A stretch of DNA of 64,000 nt from DATAEE01 sp036258175 (GTDB lineage Bacteria > Acidobacteriota > Vicinamibacteria > Vicinamibacterales > 2-12-FULL-66-21): NCBI GenBank assembly GCA_036258175.1, contig DATAEE010000421.1:21618-85617 (forward strand), given 5' to 3'. The notes under the pieces were generated by a model. It was not told the origin of the DNA and did not search any database. It saw only the letters and a list, made by a program, of their open reading frames with translations. Of this stretch, positions 39,435 to 48,348 are shown one piece after another. Position 1 is the stretch's first letter. Each line of letters starts with the position of its first letter. Both the position numbers and the translations under genes were made by a program.

Positions 39435-40223
39435 ATGTTCCGTGACGATCTTCTGAAGGATCAGGTCGCGATCATCACCGGCGGCGGCACCGGCCTCGGC
39501 CTGGCCATCGCCCGGCGATTCAGCGCGCTCGGCGCGCGCGTCGTGCTCGCGAGCCGCAACGCCGAGCATCTCGCGGTCGGGGCCGCGGCGATTGCCGGCG
39601 ACGGCGGCGAAGCGCTGACCGTCCCGACCGATGTGCGCGTCCCGGAGCAGGTCGATCGGCTCATCGATCGGACGGTGGAGCGCTTCGGGCGAGTGGACAT
39701 CCTGATCAACAACGCCGCCGGCAATTTCATTTGCCGCGCGGAGGATCTCTCCCCGAACGGCTGGACCGCCGTCGTCAACATCGTCCTGAACGGGAGTTTC
39801 TTTTGCGCGCGCGCGTTCGCCCGTCACCTGATCGCGCGCGGCGCAGGCGGCTCGATCGTGTCCATTCTCGCGAACTACGTCTGGACGGGGAGCGCTGGCA
39901 CCGTCCACTCTGCCGCCGCGAAAGCGGGCGTCCTGTCGATGACTCGGACGCTCGCCGTGGAGTGGGCACGCCATGGGATCCGCGTCAATGCGGTCGCGCC
40001 AGGCCCGATCGAATCGCCTGGCGCGGCGCGGCAGTTGTGGAGCTCGGACGACGCTGTCCAGCGCATCACGAGTCGAGTGCCGCTCGGCCGCTGGGGCCGG
40101 CCGGAAGAAGTTGCGGACGCGGTGACCTTCCTCGTCTCGCCTGGCGCTGGCTTCATCACGGGCGACGTGATCACGATTGACGGTGGCACCTGGATCGGTC
40201 GCGGCACGTTCGAGTTTTCGTGA
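39435..40223 (+). CDS. Short-chain dehydrogenase, 2,4-dienoyl-CoA-reductase-like
   Basis: 262 aa. NADP(H)-binding GGGTGLG (15-21) and NNAAGNF are those of 2,4-dienoyl-CoA reductases. The usual SDR YxxxK is HSAAAK here: the Tyr position is Ser and Lys is kept, as in the peroxisomal dienoyl-CoA reductase group (HAGSAK). LAVEWARHGIRVNAVAPGPIES also fits. The likely role is reduction of unsaturated fatty acyl-CoA during beta-oxidation. No other beta-oxidation gene is adjacent. Substrate assignment is by family only. Confidence 0.82.
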   Translation: MFRDDLLKDQVAIITGGGTGLGLAIARRFSALGARVVLASRNAEHLAVGAAAIAGDGGEALTVPTDVRVPEQVDRLIDRTVERFGRVDILINNAAGNFICRAEDLSPNGWTAVVNIVLNGSFFCARAFARHLIARGAGGSIVSILANYVWTGSAGTVHSAAAKAGVLSMTRTLAVEWARHGIRVNAVAPGPIESPGAARQLWSSDDAVQRITSRVPLGRWGRPEEVADAVTFLVSPGAGFITGDVITIDGGTWIGRGTFEFS

Positions 40224-40241
40224 CGCCCCAACGTTAGCAAA

Positions 40242-41120
40242 GTGTCCGCGCGCCACAAAGCCTACGCTGCCTGGACCGCCGTGTGCCTCATCTGGGGCAC
40301 GACCTACCTCGGCATCCGCATCTGCCTCGAAACGATGCCGCCCTTTCTCATGGGCGGACTCAGGTGGGTGGTCGCGGGCACGATGCTCGCGGCGTTCCTC
40401 GCGGCGCGCGGAGTCCGGATGCCGCCGCGCGAGAGCTGGGGCACCCTCACCGTCCTGGGTTTTCTGCTGCTCGTGCTCGGCAATGGAGGCGTCGTCTGGG
40501 CGGAGCAGTGGGTGCCCAGCGGCCTCACGGCCGTTATCGTGGCGTCTTCTCCATTCTGGATGGTGGGCGTCGAGCGCGCGGTCGGCGGCGAGCGGCTGAC
40601 GGCGCGAACGCTTGCCGGCCTGTCGATCGGTTTCGCCGGGATCGTCCTGCTGGTGTGGCCCGAGCTCACGTCGAGCGCGATCGGCTTCGGTGCCGGGGTT
40701 CTCGCGCTGCAGCTCGCGTGCCTCGGCTGGGCGCTCGGGTCATCGTATTCGAAACGCCACATGGAGCGGGCCGACGCGCTCGCCGTAGCCGCCGGCGAGA
40801 TGATCGCCGGCGGCCTGATCATGCTGGCAGCGGGTACGGTGTTGGGTGAATGGCCGGCGCTTCACTTCACACCGCGCACCGCCATCGCATTCCTGTACCT
40901 CGCGACGATTGGCGCGGTCGGCGGCTTCGTCGCGTATACCTACGCCTTGAAGCACCTCCCGATCGCCTTCGTCTCGCTGTACGCCTACATCAATCCCATC
41001 ATCGCCGTTGTGCTCGGCGTCGTGGTTCTCGACGAGCCGTTCACGGCGCGCAGGGTGAGCGCCGCCGCGATCGTATTCGCTGGCGTGGCGCTCGTGCAGA
41101 CGCGGCAGCGGCGGGCCTAA
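40242..41120 (+). CDS. EamA-family drug/metabolite transporter
   Basis: 292 aa from GTG 40242. About ten membrane segments in two EamA repeats; repeat 1 begins AAWTAVCLIWGTTYLGIRICLE and repeat 2 ends LPIAFVSLYAYINPIIAVVLGVVVLDEPFTARRVSAAAIVFAGVALVQT. These are inner-membrane exporters of amino acids, purines or other metabolites; the substrate cannot be told. It follows the SDR gene by 18 bp and converges with the small membrane protein gene. Confidence 0.88.
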   Translation: MSARHKAYAAWTAVCLIWGTTYLGIRICLETMPPFLMGGLRWVVAGTMLAAFLAARGVRMPPRESWGTLTVLGFLLLVLGNGGVVWAEQWVPSGLTAVIVASSPFWMVGVERAVGGERLTARTLAGLSIGFAGIVLLVWPELTSSAIGFGAGVLALQLACLGWALGSSYSKRHMERADALAVAAGEMIAGGLIMLAAGTVLGEWPALHFTPRTAIAFLYLATIGAVGGFVAYTYALKHLPIAFVSLYAYINPIIAVVLGVVVLDEPFTARRVSAAAIVFAGVALVQTRQRRA

Positions 41121-41263
41121 ACTCTCCGGCCGCTGATCAGCCTGACGAGGAACAGCACGATGGCGACGACGAGGAGAACGTAGATGAAGTTCCCCAGCGT
41201 ATAGCCGCTGACCATCCCTAAAAGCCAGAGGATGATGAGGATGATCGCAATCGTCTCGAGCAT
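41117..41263 (-). CDS. Small two-helix membrane protein (lmo0937-like)
   Basis: 48 aa from ATG 41263 with GGAG upstream; an in-frame extension to 41350 would run over hairpin repeats. It is MLETIAIILIILWLLGMVSG, then TLGNFIYVLLVVAIVLFLVRLI and a basic SGRRV tail: two membrane helices separated by a short turn. This matches the small lmo0937/DUF5670-type family, often stress induced. It overlaps the EamA stop by 4 bp, converging. Confidence 0.8.
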   Translation of the reverse strand: MLETIAIILIILWLLGMVSGYTLGNFIYVLLVVAIVLFLVRLISGRRV

Positions 41264-41282
41264 AGTGTCGCTCCTTCTCCAT

Positions 41283-41302
41283 GCGCGGCGTCCACGCCGC
41301 GC
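41283..41302. repeat. Spacer hairpin GCGCGGCG-TCCA-CGCCGCGC
   Basis: Perfect 8-bp GC stem with a TCCA loop, in the spacer between fabZ and the small membrane protein gene. Same design (8-bp stem, TCCN loop, second hairpin downstream) as 33914-34017. Confidence 0.6.
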
Positions 41303-41315
41303 GAGGCCGCACCTC

Positions 41316-41357
41316 TGCAACGCGAATGCCAGAGCCGGAAGCTCTGCCATTGCAACG
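41316..41357. repeat. Hairpin flanked by 7-bp direct repeats
   Basis: AATG-C-CAGAGC (41325-41335), loop CGGAA, then GCTCTG-C-CATT (41341-41351): 10 bp of stem with one C-C mismatch. TGCAACG occurs directly repeated at 41316-41322 and 41351-41357, framing the hairpin like a target duplication. Confidence 0.55.
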
Positions 41358-41377
41358 AAGCGTGCAAGAACAGGCCG

Positions 41378-41866
41378 CTAAGGCGCGGATTGCACGCCCT
41401 CATCTGCGCGCGGGCCCAGAGCAAATGTCATCTTGCCATCTATGACGACGTGATCTCCTACGCGGGCCGACCCGCGCAGGATACCCATCCGGCTGCGCAA
41501 CCGCTCGACTGTGGCCTCGACCACGACGACGTCACCTGGATGGACCGGACGCCGGTACCGCACGCGTTCGATCCCCATGAAGAAAATCAGTTTCTCGCGG
41601 TTTTCGGGCTTCGCGAGGATCAGAATCGCGCCCACCTGTGCGACCGCTTCGGTGAGGATAGTGGGCGGCAGACCGGGCCGTCCGTCGGGGCCCCGAGAAA
41701 GGTAGCGTTCGTTCAGCGACACGTTCTTGATGCCGACGATGCGCTTGTCCGGCTCGAACTCGGTGATGCGATCGACGAGCAGAAACGGGTAACGGTGCGG
41801 AAGAATCCGCTCGATCGCCGTGTAGTCGAGTGGCAGCGTGAGATCAGTAGCCAATCGTACGCCCAT
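41378..41866 (-). CDS. fabZ: 3-hydroxyacyl-ACP dehydratase FabZ-like
   Basis: 162 aa from ATG 41866. Catalytic His in ILPHRYPFLLVDRI (His24) and catalytic Glu in PPTILTEAVAQVGAIL are both present, and the C-terminal strands (VHPGDVVVVEATVERLRSRMGILRGSARV) complete a hot-dog fold. It dehydrates beta-hydroxyacyl-ACP in fatty acid synthesis. It overlaps the ggt stop by 23 bp. Normal neighbours lpxA, lpxD and lpxC are absent, so this may be an extra copy. Frame extension upstream to 41914 lies in ggt. Confidence 0.87.
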   Translation of the reverse strand: MGVRLATDLTLPLDYTAIERILPHRYPFLLVDRITEFEPDKRIVGIKNVSLNERYLSRGPDGRPGLPPTILTEAVAQVGAILILAKPENREKLIFFMGIERVRYRRPVHPGDVVVVEATVERLRSRMGILRGSARVGDHVVIDGKMTFALGPRADEGVQSAP

Positions 41867-43535
41867 CCATGCGTGGATCGGACGCGCCGAGCCGCACGAC
41901 TGTCTTCGGATCAATCAGGATCGCGTGGACGTCGCCCATGTCACCGCCGAGCTTGACGTTGTGGCCCATCGCCTCGAGGGCGCGAATGACGTCAGTAGGG
42001 AAGCCGCGCCGCTCGATGCGGATCTCGTCCGGCAGCCACTGATGGTGGAAGCGCGCCGCGTCCACGGCTTCCTGAACGTCCATCTGGTGATCGATGACGT
42101 TCATGATCACTTGCAGGACCGTCGTGATGATCCTCGACCCGCCCGGCGATCCGGCGACGAGAAAGGCTCGCTCGTCCTTCGTCACGATCGTCGGCGTCAT
42201 CGAGCTGAGCATCCGCTTGTAGGGCGCGATCTCATTCGCCTTGCCGCCGATGAGGCCGAACATGTTTGGACTTCCCGGCTTGGCGGAGAAGTCGTCCATT
42301 TCGTTGTTCAGCAGGAATCCGGCGCCCGCCACGACCTGCCCGCTGCCATAGTAGCCGTTCAGCGTCGTCGTCGTCGCGACGGCGGTCCCGTCCGCGTCGA
42401 CGACCGAATAGTGCGTCGTTTGATCGGACTCGAACGCCGCCGGAGTGCCGGGCTTGATCGATGCCGATGGCGTCGCGTGATCCTGACCGATGCCGGCGCG
42501 CAGCCGTTCGGCGTAACGTTTCGAGATCAGGCCCGCCACCGGGACCTTGAAGAACGCGGGATCGCCGAGCCACTCGGAACGGTCCGCGTACACGCGCCTG
42601 GCCGCCTCCGCAACGAGATGCATGGTCTTCGACGAGTTGTGTCCCAGCTCGCCGATGGGATAGCCCTCGAGAATATTGAGGAACTGGATCAGCGCGATCC
42701 CTCCGGAACTAATCGGAGGCATGCCGACGATCCCGTAGCCGCGGTACGTGCCTCGAAGCGCTTCCCGCTCGACCGGCTTGTACGCGGCGAGATCCTCTTT
42801 TGTGATCAGCCCGCCCGATCGCGTCATCTCCGCGGCGATGAGATCCGCGATGCGGCCCCGATAGAACGCGTCTGGTCCCTCGGCGGCGATTGCTTTCAGG
42901 GTCGCGGCGAGATCTTTCTGAATCAGGCGATCGCCCGGCTCGTACGGGCGGCCGTTCTTGACGAAGATGTTCGCGGTTTCGGGAAAGCGCTCCAGGAGTT
43001 TGCGATCATCAGCGAGGGAACTGGCGAGCGCGTGGCTGATGTCGAATCCGTTCTCCGCGAGAGCGATGGCAGGCGCCAGTATCTCGGCGAGTTTGAGCTT
43101 GCCGTATTTCTTCTGCGCGTATGCGAGGCCCGCGACCGATCCAGGAACGCCAGCGGCGAGCGGTCCGATCAGGCTGCGTTCCGCTACCGGGTTGCCTTTC
43201 TCATCGAGGAACATGTCGCGGTGCGCCCGGGCGGGCGCCATCTCCCGGTAGTCGATGGCGGTGGCACGTCCATCGGCAAACCGGATGAGCATGAGGCCGC
43301 CACCGCCGATGTTGCCGGCGGCCGGATGCGTCACCGCGAGGGCAAAGCCGACGGCCACCGCGGCGTCGACCGCATTTCCGCCCTTCTTCAGAATGTCGAC
43401 GCCGACGCGCGAGGCGTGTTCGTCGGTCGATCCGACCATGCCTTTCGCGGCACGCACCGGGGCCCGCGACGCGGCGCGCGGCGCCACCGGCACGACCAAC
43501 GCGGCGACCACAGCAAGCGCGGCAAGATGCTTCAT
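41844..43535 (-). CDS. ggt: Gamma-glutamyltransferase (periplasmic)
   Basis: 563 aa. Signal peptide MKHLAALAVVAALVVPVAPRA, then the Ntn-hydrolase precursor. The autocleavage/nucleophile Thr is Thr373 in DQTTHYSVVD, as in E. coli Thr391. Other family blocks: GGNAVDAAVAVGFALAVTHPAAGNIGGG and PGGSRIITTVLQV. The precursor would split into large and small chains after residue 372. It hydrolyses glutathione and transfers gamma-glutamyl groups. It lies upstream of fabZ with overlap, and diverges from the S9 peptidase gene. Confidence 0.94.
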   Translation of the reverse strand: MKHLAALAVVAALVVPVAPRAASRAPVRAAKGMVGSTDEHASRVGVDILKKGGNAVDAAVAVGFALAVTHPAAGNIGGGGLMLIRFADGRATAIDYREMAPARAHRDMFLDEKGNPVAERSLIGPLAAGVPGSVAGLAYAQKKYGKLKLAEILAPAIALAENGFDISHALASSLADDRKLLERFPETANIFVKNGRPYEPGDRLIQKDLAATLKAIAAEGPDAFYRGRIADLIAAEMTRSGGLITKEDLAAYKPVEREALRGTYRGYGIVGMPPISSGGIALIQFLNILEGYPIGELGHNSSKTMHLVAEAARRVYADRSEWLGDPAFFKVPVAGLISKRYAERLRAGIGQDHATPSASIKPGTPAAFESDQTTHYSVVDADGTAVATTTTLNGYYGSGQVVAGAGFLLNNEMDDFSAKPGSPNMFGLIGGKANEIAPYKRMLSSMTPTIVTKDERAFLVAGSPGGSRIITTVLQVIMNVIDHQMDVQEAVDAARFHHQWLPDEIRIERRGFPTDVIRALEAMGHNVKLGGDMGDVHAILIDPKTVVRLGASDPRMDGRTIGY

Positions 43536-43561
43536 AAGAATCCTGAGTATAATCCCGGACC

Positions 43562-43603
43562 ACGGATTTCACTGGATCTACGGCCAAGGATTTCACGGAT
43601 CTA
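43562..43603. repeat. Imperfect 24-bp tandem repeat between ggt and the S9 peptidase gene
   Basis: GGATTTCAC occurs at 43564-43572 and 43588-43596, and GGATCTA at 43574-43580 and 43597-43603. Two near-copies in the divergent promoter region; the second reaches the start of the S9 gene, where a ribosome site is not obvious. Confidence 0.55.
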
Positions 43604-43607
43604 AGTC

Positions 43608-45683
43608 ATGAAACATCTACTGCGCGTGATTGGAATCGCCGCCTTCGGTCTCGTGTCGATGGTTACTGCGGCCGAAGAGAAACGGCCGGTGACCGTCGAC
43701 GACATCATGACGATGAGAACGCCAGGATCACCGGCGATCTCACCTGACGGCGCCTGGGTCGTTTACACGGTGCGTCAATGGGAGAGCGTGCCGGGGCGGG
43801 AGGGTGACGGTGAGGGAGCGAACGCGCGCCGCGAGGCCCGAACGCATCTTTGGCGCGTCGCGATCGATGGCGCGGCCGCGGCTTCGCAGTTCACGTTCAG
43901 CGACCGCAGCGAGACCTCTCCTGCATGGTCGCCCGACGGGACGTTCATCAGCTTCCTCTCCACGCGCGGCGGCGCCTCTGGTGAGGACGCTCCGAAGCAA
44001 CAGATCTGGCTCATCCCCGCGAGTGGTGGTGAAGCGTGGAAGCTCACGGATGCCGCCGAGAGCATCACCGCGTACGCGTGGTCGTCCGACAGCAAGCGCA
44101 TCGCGTACACAATGCGCGATCCCCTCCCGAAAGATGACGACGCGAAGCGGAAGCGACGCGACGATCCGGACGTGTTCGAGAGTGACTTCCGCTACTCGCA
44201 CCTCTGGATCGTCGACGTGGCGGGCAAGAAATCGGAACGGCTGACAGAAGGTGACAACTACACGGTGACCGGCACGCCGACGTGGTCACCCGACGGCGCA
44301 CGGGTCGCGTTTACTGGCACTCGCACTCCTATGACGCGTGACGGCCGCGCGGAGGTGTACGTCGCGACGATTGCTGCCAAGGCCGTCGACAGGATCTCCA
44401 CGAACGTCGGTCCGGATCGCTCGCCCGCCTGGTCGCCGGACGGGAAGCTCATCGCCTGGATCACCACGCCGAATTCTCAGCCGATGACGCCGGATGGAAC
44501 CTATCCTGCGCCGGTCGCGCAGGGGCGGATTGCGTTGTACGACGTCGCGTCGAAGCAAGTGCGCGAGGCGGGCGTTGGCCTGGACGGGTCGCCAGATGAT
44601 CTGATGTGGTCACCGGACAGCACGCGGCTGTACTTTGGCGCCGGCGCGCGCGTCTATCGCGAAGCATTCGCGCTCGACGTCGCCACCGGCAAGACCACAC
44701 AGCTCACGCGAGGACAGACCATCAGCCTGGCCAACTTCACGCGCGACGGCCAGCGCGCCGTCTTCACGAAGGACTCGCCTACCGAGCCGCTCGAAATTCA
44801 TGTGGCCGACGCTCGCTTCACATCGCCGAAGCGGCTGACGACGACGAATCCGCAGGCGGGGGCCTTCGCGCTCGGCGAGGCGGAGGTCATCAGGTGGAAG
44901 TCGGATGGGCTTGAAATCGAAGGCGTGCTGCTCAAGCCGGTCGGATACCAGGCAGGGAAGCGTTATCCGCTCCTGACCGTGATCCACGGTGGTCCGGCCG
45001 GTGCGCATACGAACGGCTATCGCGTCGCGCCGGGCGACGGCGGCCAGGCATGGGCCGGTGAGGGCTGGGCGGTGCTGTATCCGAACCCGCGTGGCAGCAC
45101 GAACTACGGCGAGAAGTTCATGCGCGCCAATCTCAACGACTGGGGTGGTGGCGACTACCGCGACATCATGACCGGAGTGGACGCCGTCATCGCGCGAGGC
45201 ATCGCCGATCCCGACAAGCTCGCGGTACTCGGCTGGAGCTACGGCGGCTACATGACCTGCTGGGTCGTCTCGCAGACGAGCCGCTTCAAGGCGGCCATGA
45301 TCGGCGCGGGACTCACCAACATGGTCAGCATGCACGGCACGAACGACGTCCCCAATACCACCTGGGCGTACTTCGGCGGGCCGCCGTCGAGGCAGACGAC
45401 CGCCCTGTTCAACGCGCGGTCGGGCATCACCTTCGCCGACAACGTGACGACGCCGACGCTCATCCTGCACGGCGCGAACGACCAGCGCGTGCCGATCGGC
45501 CAGCCGATGGAGTTCTACCGCGCGCTGAAAGATCGCGGCAAGACCGTGGAGCTCGTGTTCTACCCGCGCGAAGGACATGGTCTCACCGAGTACTACCATC
45601 AGCTCGATCGGCTCAAGCGTCAGCGCGACTGGATCGTCAAGTACACGCTCGGCGGCGATGGAAGGAAGACGACCACGCAGTGA
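43608..45683 (+). CDS. S9-family prolyl oligopeptidase, exported
   Basis: 691 aa. Signal peptide (LLRVIGIAAFGLVSMVTAAEE). The middle is a TolB-like beta-propeller with repeated SPDG motifs (for example ITSPAWSPDGT and SPAWSPDGKLIAW), followed by an alpha/beta-hydrolase domain with Ser544 in GWSYGGYMT, Asp in GANDQRVP and His in GHGL. It is a serine peptidase that cleaves short peptides in the periplasm. It diverges from ggt, and its stop overlaps the next start (GTGA). Confidence 0.92.
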   Translation: MKHLLRVIGIAAFGLVSMVTAAEEKRPVTVDDIMTMRTPGSPAISPDGAWVVYTVRQWESVPGREGDGEGANARREARTHLWRVAIDGAAAASQFTFSDRSETSPAWSPDGTFISFLSTRGGASGEDAPKQQIWLIPASGGEAWKLTDAAESITAYAWSSDSKRIAYTMRDPLPKDDDAKRKRRDDPDVFESDFRYSHLWIVDVAGKKSERLTEGDNYTVTGTPTWSPDGARVAFTGTRTPMTRDGRAEVYVATIAAKAVDRISTNVGPDRSPAWSPDGKLIAWITTPNSQPMTPDGTYPAPVAQGRIALYDVASKQVREAGVGLDGSPDDLMWSPDSTRLYFGAGARVYREAFALDVATGKTTQLTRGQTISLANFTRDGQRAVFTKDSPTEPLEIHVADARFTSPKRLTTTNPQAGAFALGEAEVIRWKSDGLEIEGVLLKPVGYQAGKRYPLLTVIHGGPAGAHTNGYRVAPGDGGQAWAGEGWAVLYPNPRGSTNYGEKFMRANLNDWGGGDYRDIMTGVDAVIARGIADPDKLAVLGWSYGGYMTCWVVSQTSRFKAAMIGAGLTNMVSMHGTNDVPNTTWAYFGGPPSRQTTALFNARSGITFADNVTTPTLILHGANDQRVPIGQPMEFYRALKDRGKTVELVFYPREGHGLTEYYHQLDRLKRQRDWIVKYTLGGDGRKTTTQ

Positions 45684-47470
45684 CCGACGCGTCGCCCGAC
45701 CTCGCCGCGCCGGTCGACCAGAGCGCGAAGAGCGAACAGGAAATCGTCGCTGCGCTCTTCGACCTCGGCCGGCAGGTCGCCTCGGTCCTCGATCACGACG
45801 AGCTGCTGCGCCAGATCCCGCAGCTCATCGCGCGACTGATCCCGTTTCAGGCGTTCGCGGTGTATTTGCTCGACAGCCGCCGCTCGGAGCTGCGCGTCGC
45901 GTATTCGGTGGGGTACCCGGAGCGGCCGGACCGGCCGATTCGACTTGCGGCGGGGCAGGGCCTGGTCGGCGCCGCCGTCGCCGACGGGCGTCCGAACGTC
46001 GTCAACGACGTCACCCAGGACCCGCGGTACGTCGAGATCGTCCCCGGCATGCAAGCGGAGCTGGTGGTTCCTCTCCTTTACAAGGCGAAGACGATTGGTG
46101 CGCTCAACCTCCTGAGCAGCACGAAGAATCAGTTCACGCCGACCGACGCTGAGATCCTCAGGCAGTTCGGCGCCCACGTAGCGGTCGCGCTCGAGAACGC
46201 CCGCATGTTCGAGCGCGAGCGCGCGGACGCCACCGCGTTCGAGACGCTCGCCGAGATCGGCCGCGAGATGTCGGCTGTGCTCGATCTCGACGCGCTGCTC
46301 ACGCGGCTCGCGCAGCTCGTCAAGCGCGTCGTCTCGTACCGGACATTCGGCATCCTGTTCCTCAACGTGGAGCGCGGCGAGCTCGAGATGAAGCTCGCGC
46401 TGCAGTACGGCGACTCTCCGCCCATTTCCTCGGTCAAGCTCGGCGAGGGTCTCGTCGGCTACGCGGCGCTGCACAAAGAGCCGGTCCTCGTCTCCGATGT
46501 GTCGCAGGACTCCCGCTACATCAAGGCGCTGGAGGACGTTCGATCCGAGCTGGTCGTGCCGATGCTCGTGAAGGACCGCTGCATCGGCGTCTTCGATCTC
46601 GAAAGCCCGGAGCTGGACGCGTTCAGCAAGCGCGATGCCGAGATCCTGACGCTCCTTGCGTCCCAGGCCGCGGTCGCCATCGAAAACGCACGGCTCTACG
46701 AAGCGATTGTCTCCAACGAGTCGCGTATGGAGAAGGAGCTCCGCTTTGCGCAACGCGTGCAGGCCGCGCTGCTACCGCAAGGGCTTCCCAAAAAGCTCAA
46801 GAACGTCGACGTGGCCGCGCGGTTCGACGCGGCGCGCGAGCTTGGGGGTGACTTCTACGACTTCCAGCTGCCCGATACGAACTCGCTCGTTGTCGCCGTC
46901 GGCGACGTGTCGGGCAAGGGCGTGCCCGCGGCGCTGTACAGCGTCTTCGCAGCGGAGCTCGTCCGCGGCCGGACGTTCCGGCGGCGCTACCTTCCCGAAC
47001 GGTCCTCTCCGGCGGCAATCCTCTCTTCGGTCAATACGATCCTGAACCAGCGCCAGCTCGAGGAGTATTACTGCACCGCCTGCTACGCGCTGTTCGATTT
47101 GAAGCGCCGCGTCGTGACCATGTCGAACTCGGGACTGCCGTACCCGGTGCGCTGCTCCGCGGACGGCTGCGCGCCCATCGAGCTCCCCGGTGTTCCGCTC
47201 GGCTCGTTCTTCGGCACGACGTACGAGGAGATTTCGCTCCCGCTCGTCGCGGGCGACCTCTTCGTGTTCTGCACTGACGGGATCTTCGAGGCGTTCAACG
47301 CGGAAGGGCAGGAGTTTGGCGCCGACCGGCTGGTCGAGGTCGTCGCGGCGTACAAGGAGGGAACGGCCGACCAAATCGTTGACGCCGTGATGGCCGCCGC
47401 GCGCGCCTTTCGTGGCGATCACTCACAGAGCGACGACCAGACAGCCGTGGCGGTCAGAATTACTGGATGA
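45680..47470 (+). CDS. GAF-GAF-PP2C (SpoIIE/RsbU-type) phosphatase
   Basis: 596 aa, cytoplasmic. Two GAF domains (about 25-175 and 190-345; PLLYKAKTIGALNLLS and PMLVKDRCIGVFDLES), a short coiled linker (ESRMEKELRFAQRVQAALLP) and a SpoIIE-type PP2C domain with ELGGDFYDF, VGDVSGKGVPAAL, LFVFCTDGIFEAFN and SDDQTAVAVR. Such enzymes usually dephosphorylate anti-anti-sigma proteins. No STAS or anti-sigma gene is adjacent. The GTG start is inside the S9 stop. Confidence 0.93.
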   Translation: MTDASPDLAAPVDQSAKSEQEIVAALFDLGRQVASVLDHDELLRQIPQLIARLIPFQAFAVYLLDSRRSELRVAYSVGYPERPDRPIRLAAGQGLVGAAVADGRPNVVNDVTQDPRYVEIVPGMQAELVVPLLYKAKTIGALNLLSSTKNQFTPTDAEILRQFGAHVAVALENARMFERERADATAFETLAEIGREMSAVLDLDALLTRLAQLVKRVVSYRTFGILFLNVERGELEMKLALQYGDSPPISSVKLGEGLVGYAALHKEPVLVSDVSQDSRYIKALEDVRSELVVPMLVKDRCIGVFDLESPELDAFSKRDAEILTLLASQAAVAIENARLYEAIVSNESRMEKELRFAQRVQAALLPQGLPKKLKNVDVAARFDAARELGGDFYDFQLPDTNSLVVAVGDVSGKGVPAALYSVFAAELVRGRTFRRRYLPERSSPAAILSSVNTILNQRQLEEYYCTACYALFDLKRRVVTMSNSGLPYPVRCSADGCAPIELPGVPLGSFFGTTYEEISLPLVAGDLFVFCTDGIFEAFNAEGQEFGADRLVEVVAAYKEGTADQIVDAVMAAARAFRGDHSQSDDQTAVAVRITG

Positions 47471-48345
47471 TGCGTTCTCTTCTGGCCGGCATCGCCACGG
47501 CCGCGATTCTCGCCGGCGATCCGCAGGCCGAACTGAAGTCAGCCTTCGCGAAACAACTCGAAACCATTGCAGTGGGTGTCGACGGCGTCGTCGGGTACGC
47601 GGTGGTCGATTTGACCAGCGGCGACCGCTTCGAGCGGCTGGCGACGGCGCAGTTCCCGACAGCTTCGACAATCAAGATCGCAATCCTCTACGAGCTGTTC
47701 AAGCAGGTCGACGATGGGCGCCAGAAGCTGGATGAGGTCAAGCCGCTAGACAAGCGACACGTTGTCGGAGGCGCCGGCACGCTGCAGCACCTGACGGCTC
47801 CCGCGGTCTCGCTGCGCGACCTCGCGATTCTGATGATTCTTCAGAGCGACAACACCGCGACCAATGTCGTGATCGACGCCGTCGGCGCGCAGGCTGTGAC
47901 TGCGCGAATGGCGGCGCTGGGACTCGGCCAGACGAAACTCCAGCGGCGGATGATGGACCTCGAGGCAGCGCGGCAGGGACGCGAGAACCTTTCCTCTCCA
48001 GCGGACATTGCGCGGCTGCTGGAGATTGTGAACCGCGGGGACGGACTCTCCAGATCGTCACGCGACGCGGCCCTGGAGATGCTGAAGAAACGCAAGACCA
48101 CTCCGCTGACCCGCGGCCTTCCCGCCGACGTGGAGGCCGCGAGCAAGCCGGGCGACCTGGATGGCGTCCGCGTGGACGCCGGCATCATCTATGTGCCAGA
48201 TCGTCCGTATGTTTTTGTGATGATGGAATCCTGGCTGAGCGACGAAGCGGCGGGCGAGCGCGCCATTACAGACGCTTCGCGCGCCGCGTTTCGATATTTC
48301 GATCGGCTGGCAGCCAGCAACGCTGCTGGACGCCGCGTCCGGTAG
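47467..48345 (+). CDS. Class A beta-lactamase-like serine hydrolase
   Basis: 292 aa with a short N-terminal hydrophobic segment (MMRSLLAGIATAAILAG) that may be a signal. The SxxK motif is STIK at 67-70, SDN at 127-129, a Glu-containing loop MMDLEAARQGRENL stands in the omega region, and KTG is replaced by KPG (ASKPGDLDG). These are features of the distant class A-like group, not of a known acquired enzyme. It may act on peptidoglycan or a beta-lactam; activity is unknown. Its start overlaps the phosphatase stop (ATGA). Confidence 0.87.
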   Translation: MMRSLLAGIATAAILAGDPQAELKSAFAKQLETIAVGVDGVVGYAVVDLTSGDRFERLATAQFPTASTIKIAILYELFKQVDDGRQKLDEVKPLDKRHVVGGAGTLQHLTAPAVSLRDLAILMILQSDNTATNVVIDAVGAQAVTARMAALGLGQTKLQRRMMDLEAARQGRENLSSPADIARLLEIVNRGDGLSRSSRDAALEMLKKRKTTPLTRGLPADVEAASKPGDLDGVRVDAGIIYVPDRPYVFVMMESWLSDEAAGERAITDASRAAFRYFDRLAASNAAGRRVR

Positions 48346-48348
48346 CGG

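Noticed and set aside
41838..43604. Plus-strand frame antisense to ggt (588 codons)
   Set aside because: Shadow of a clear gamma-glutamyltransferase on the other strand.
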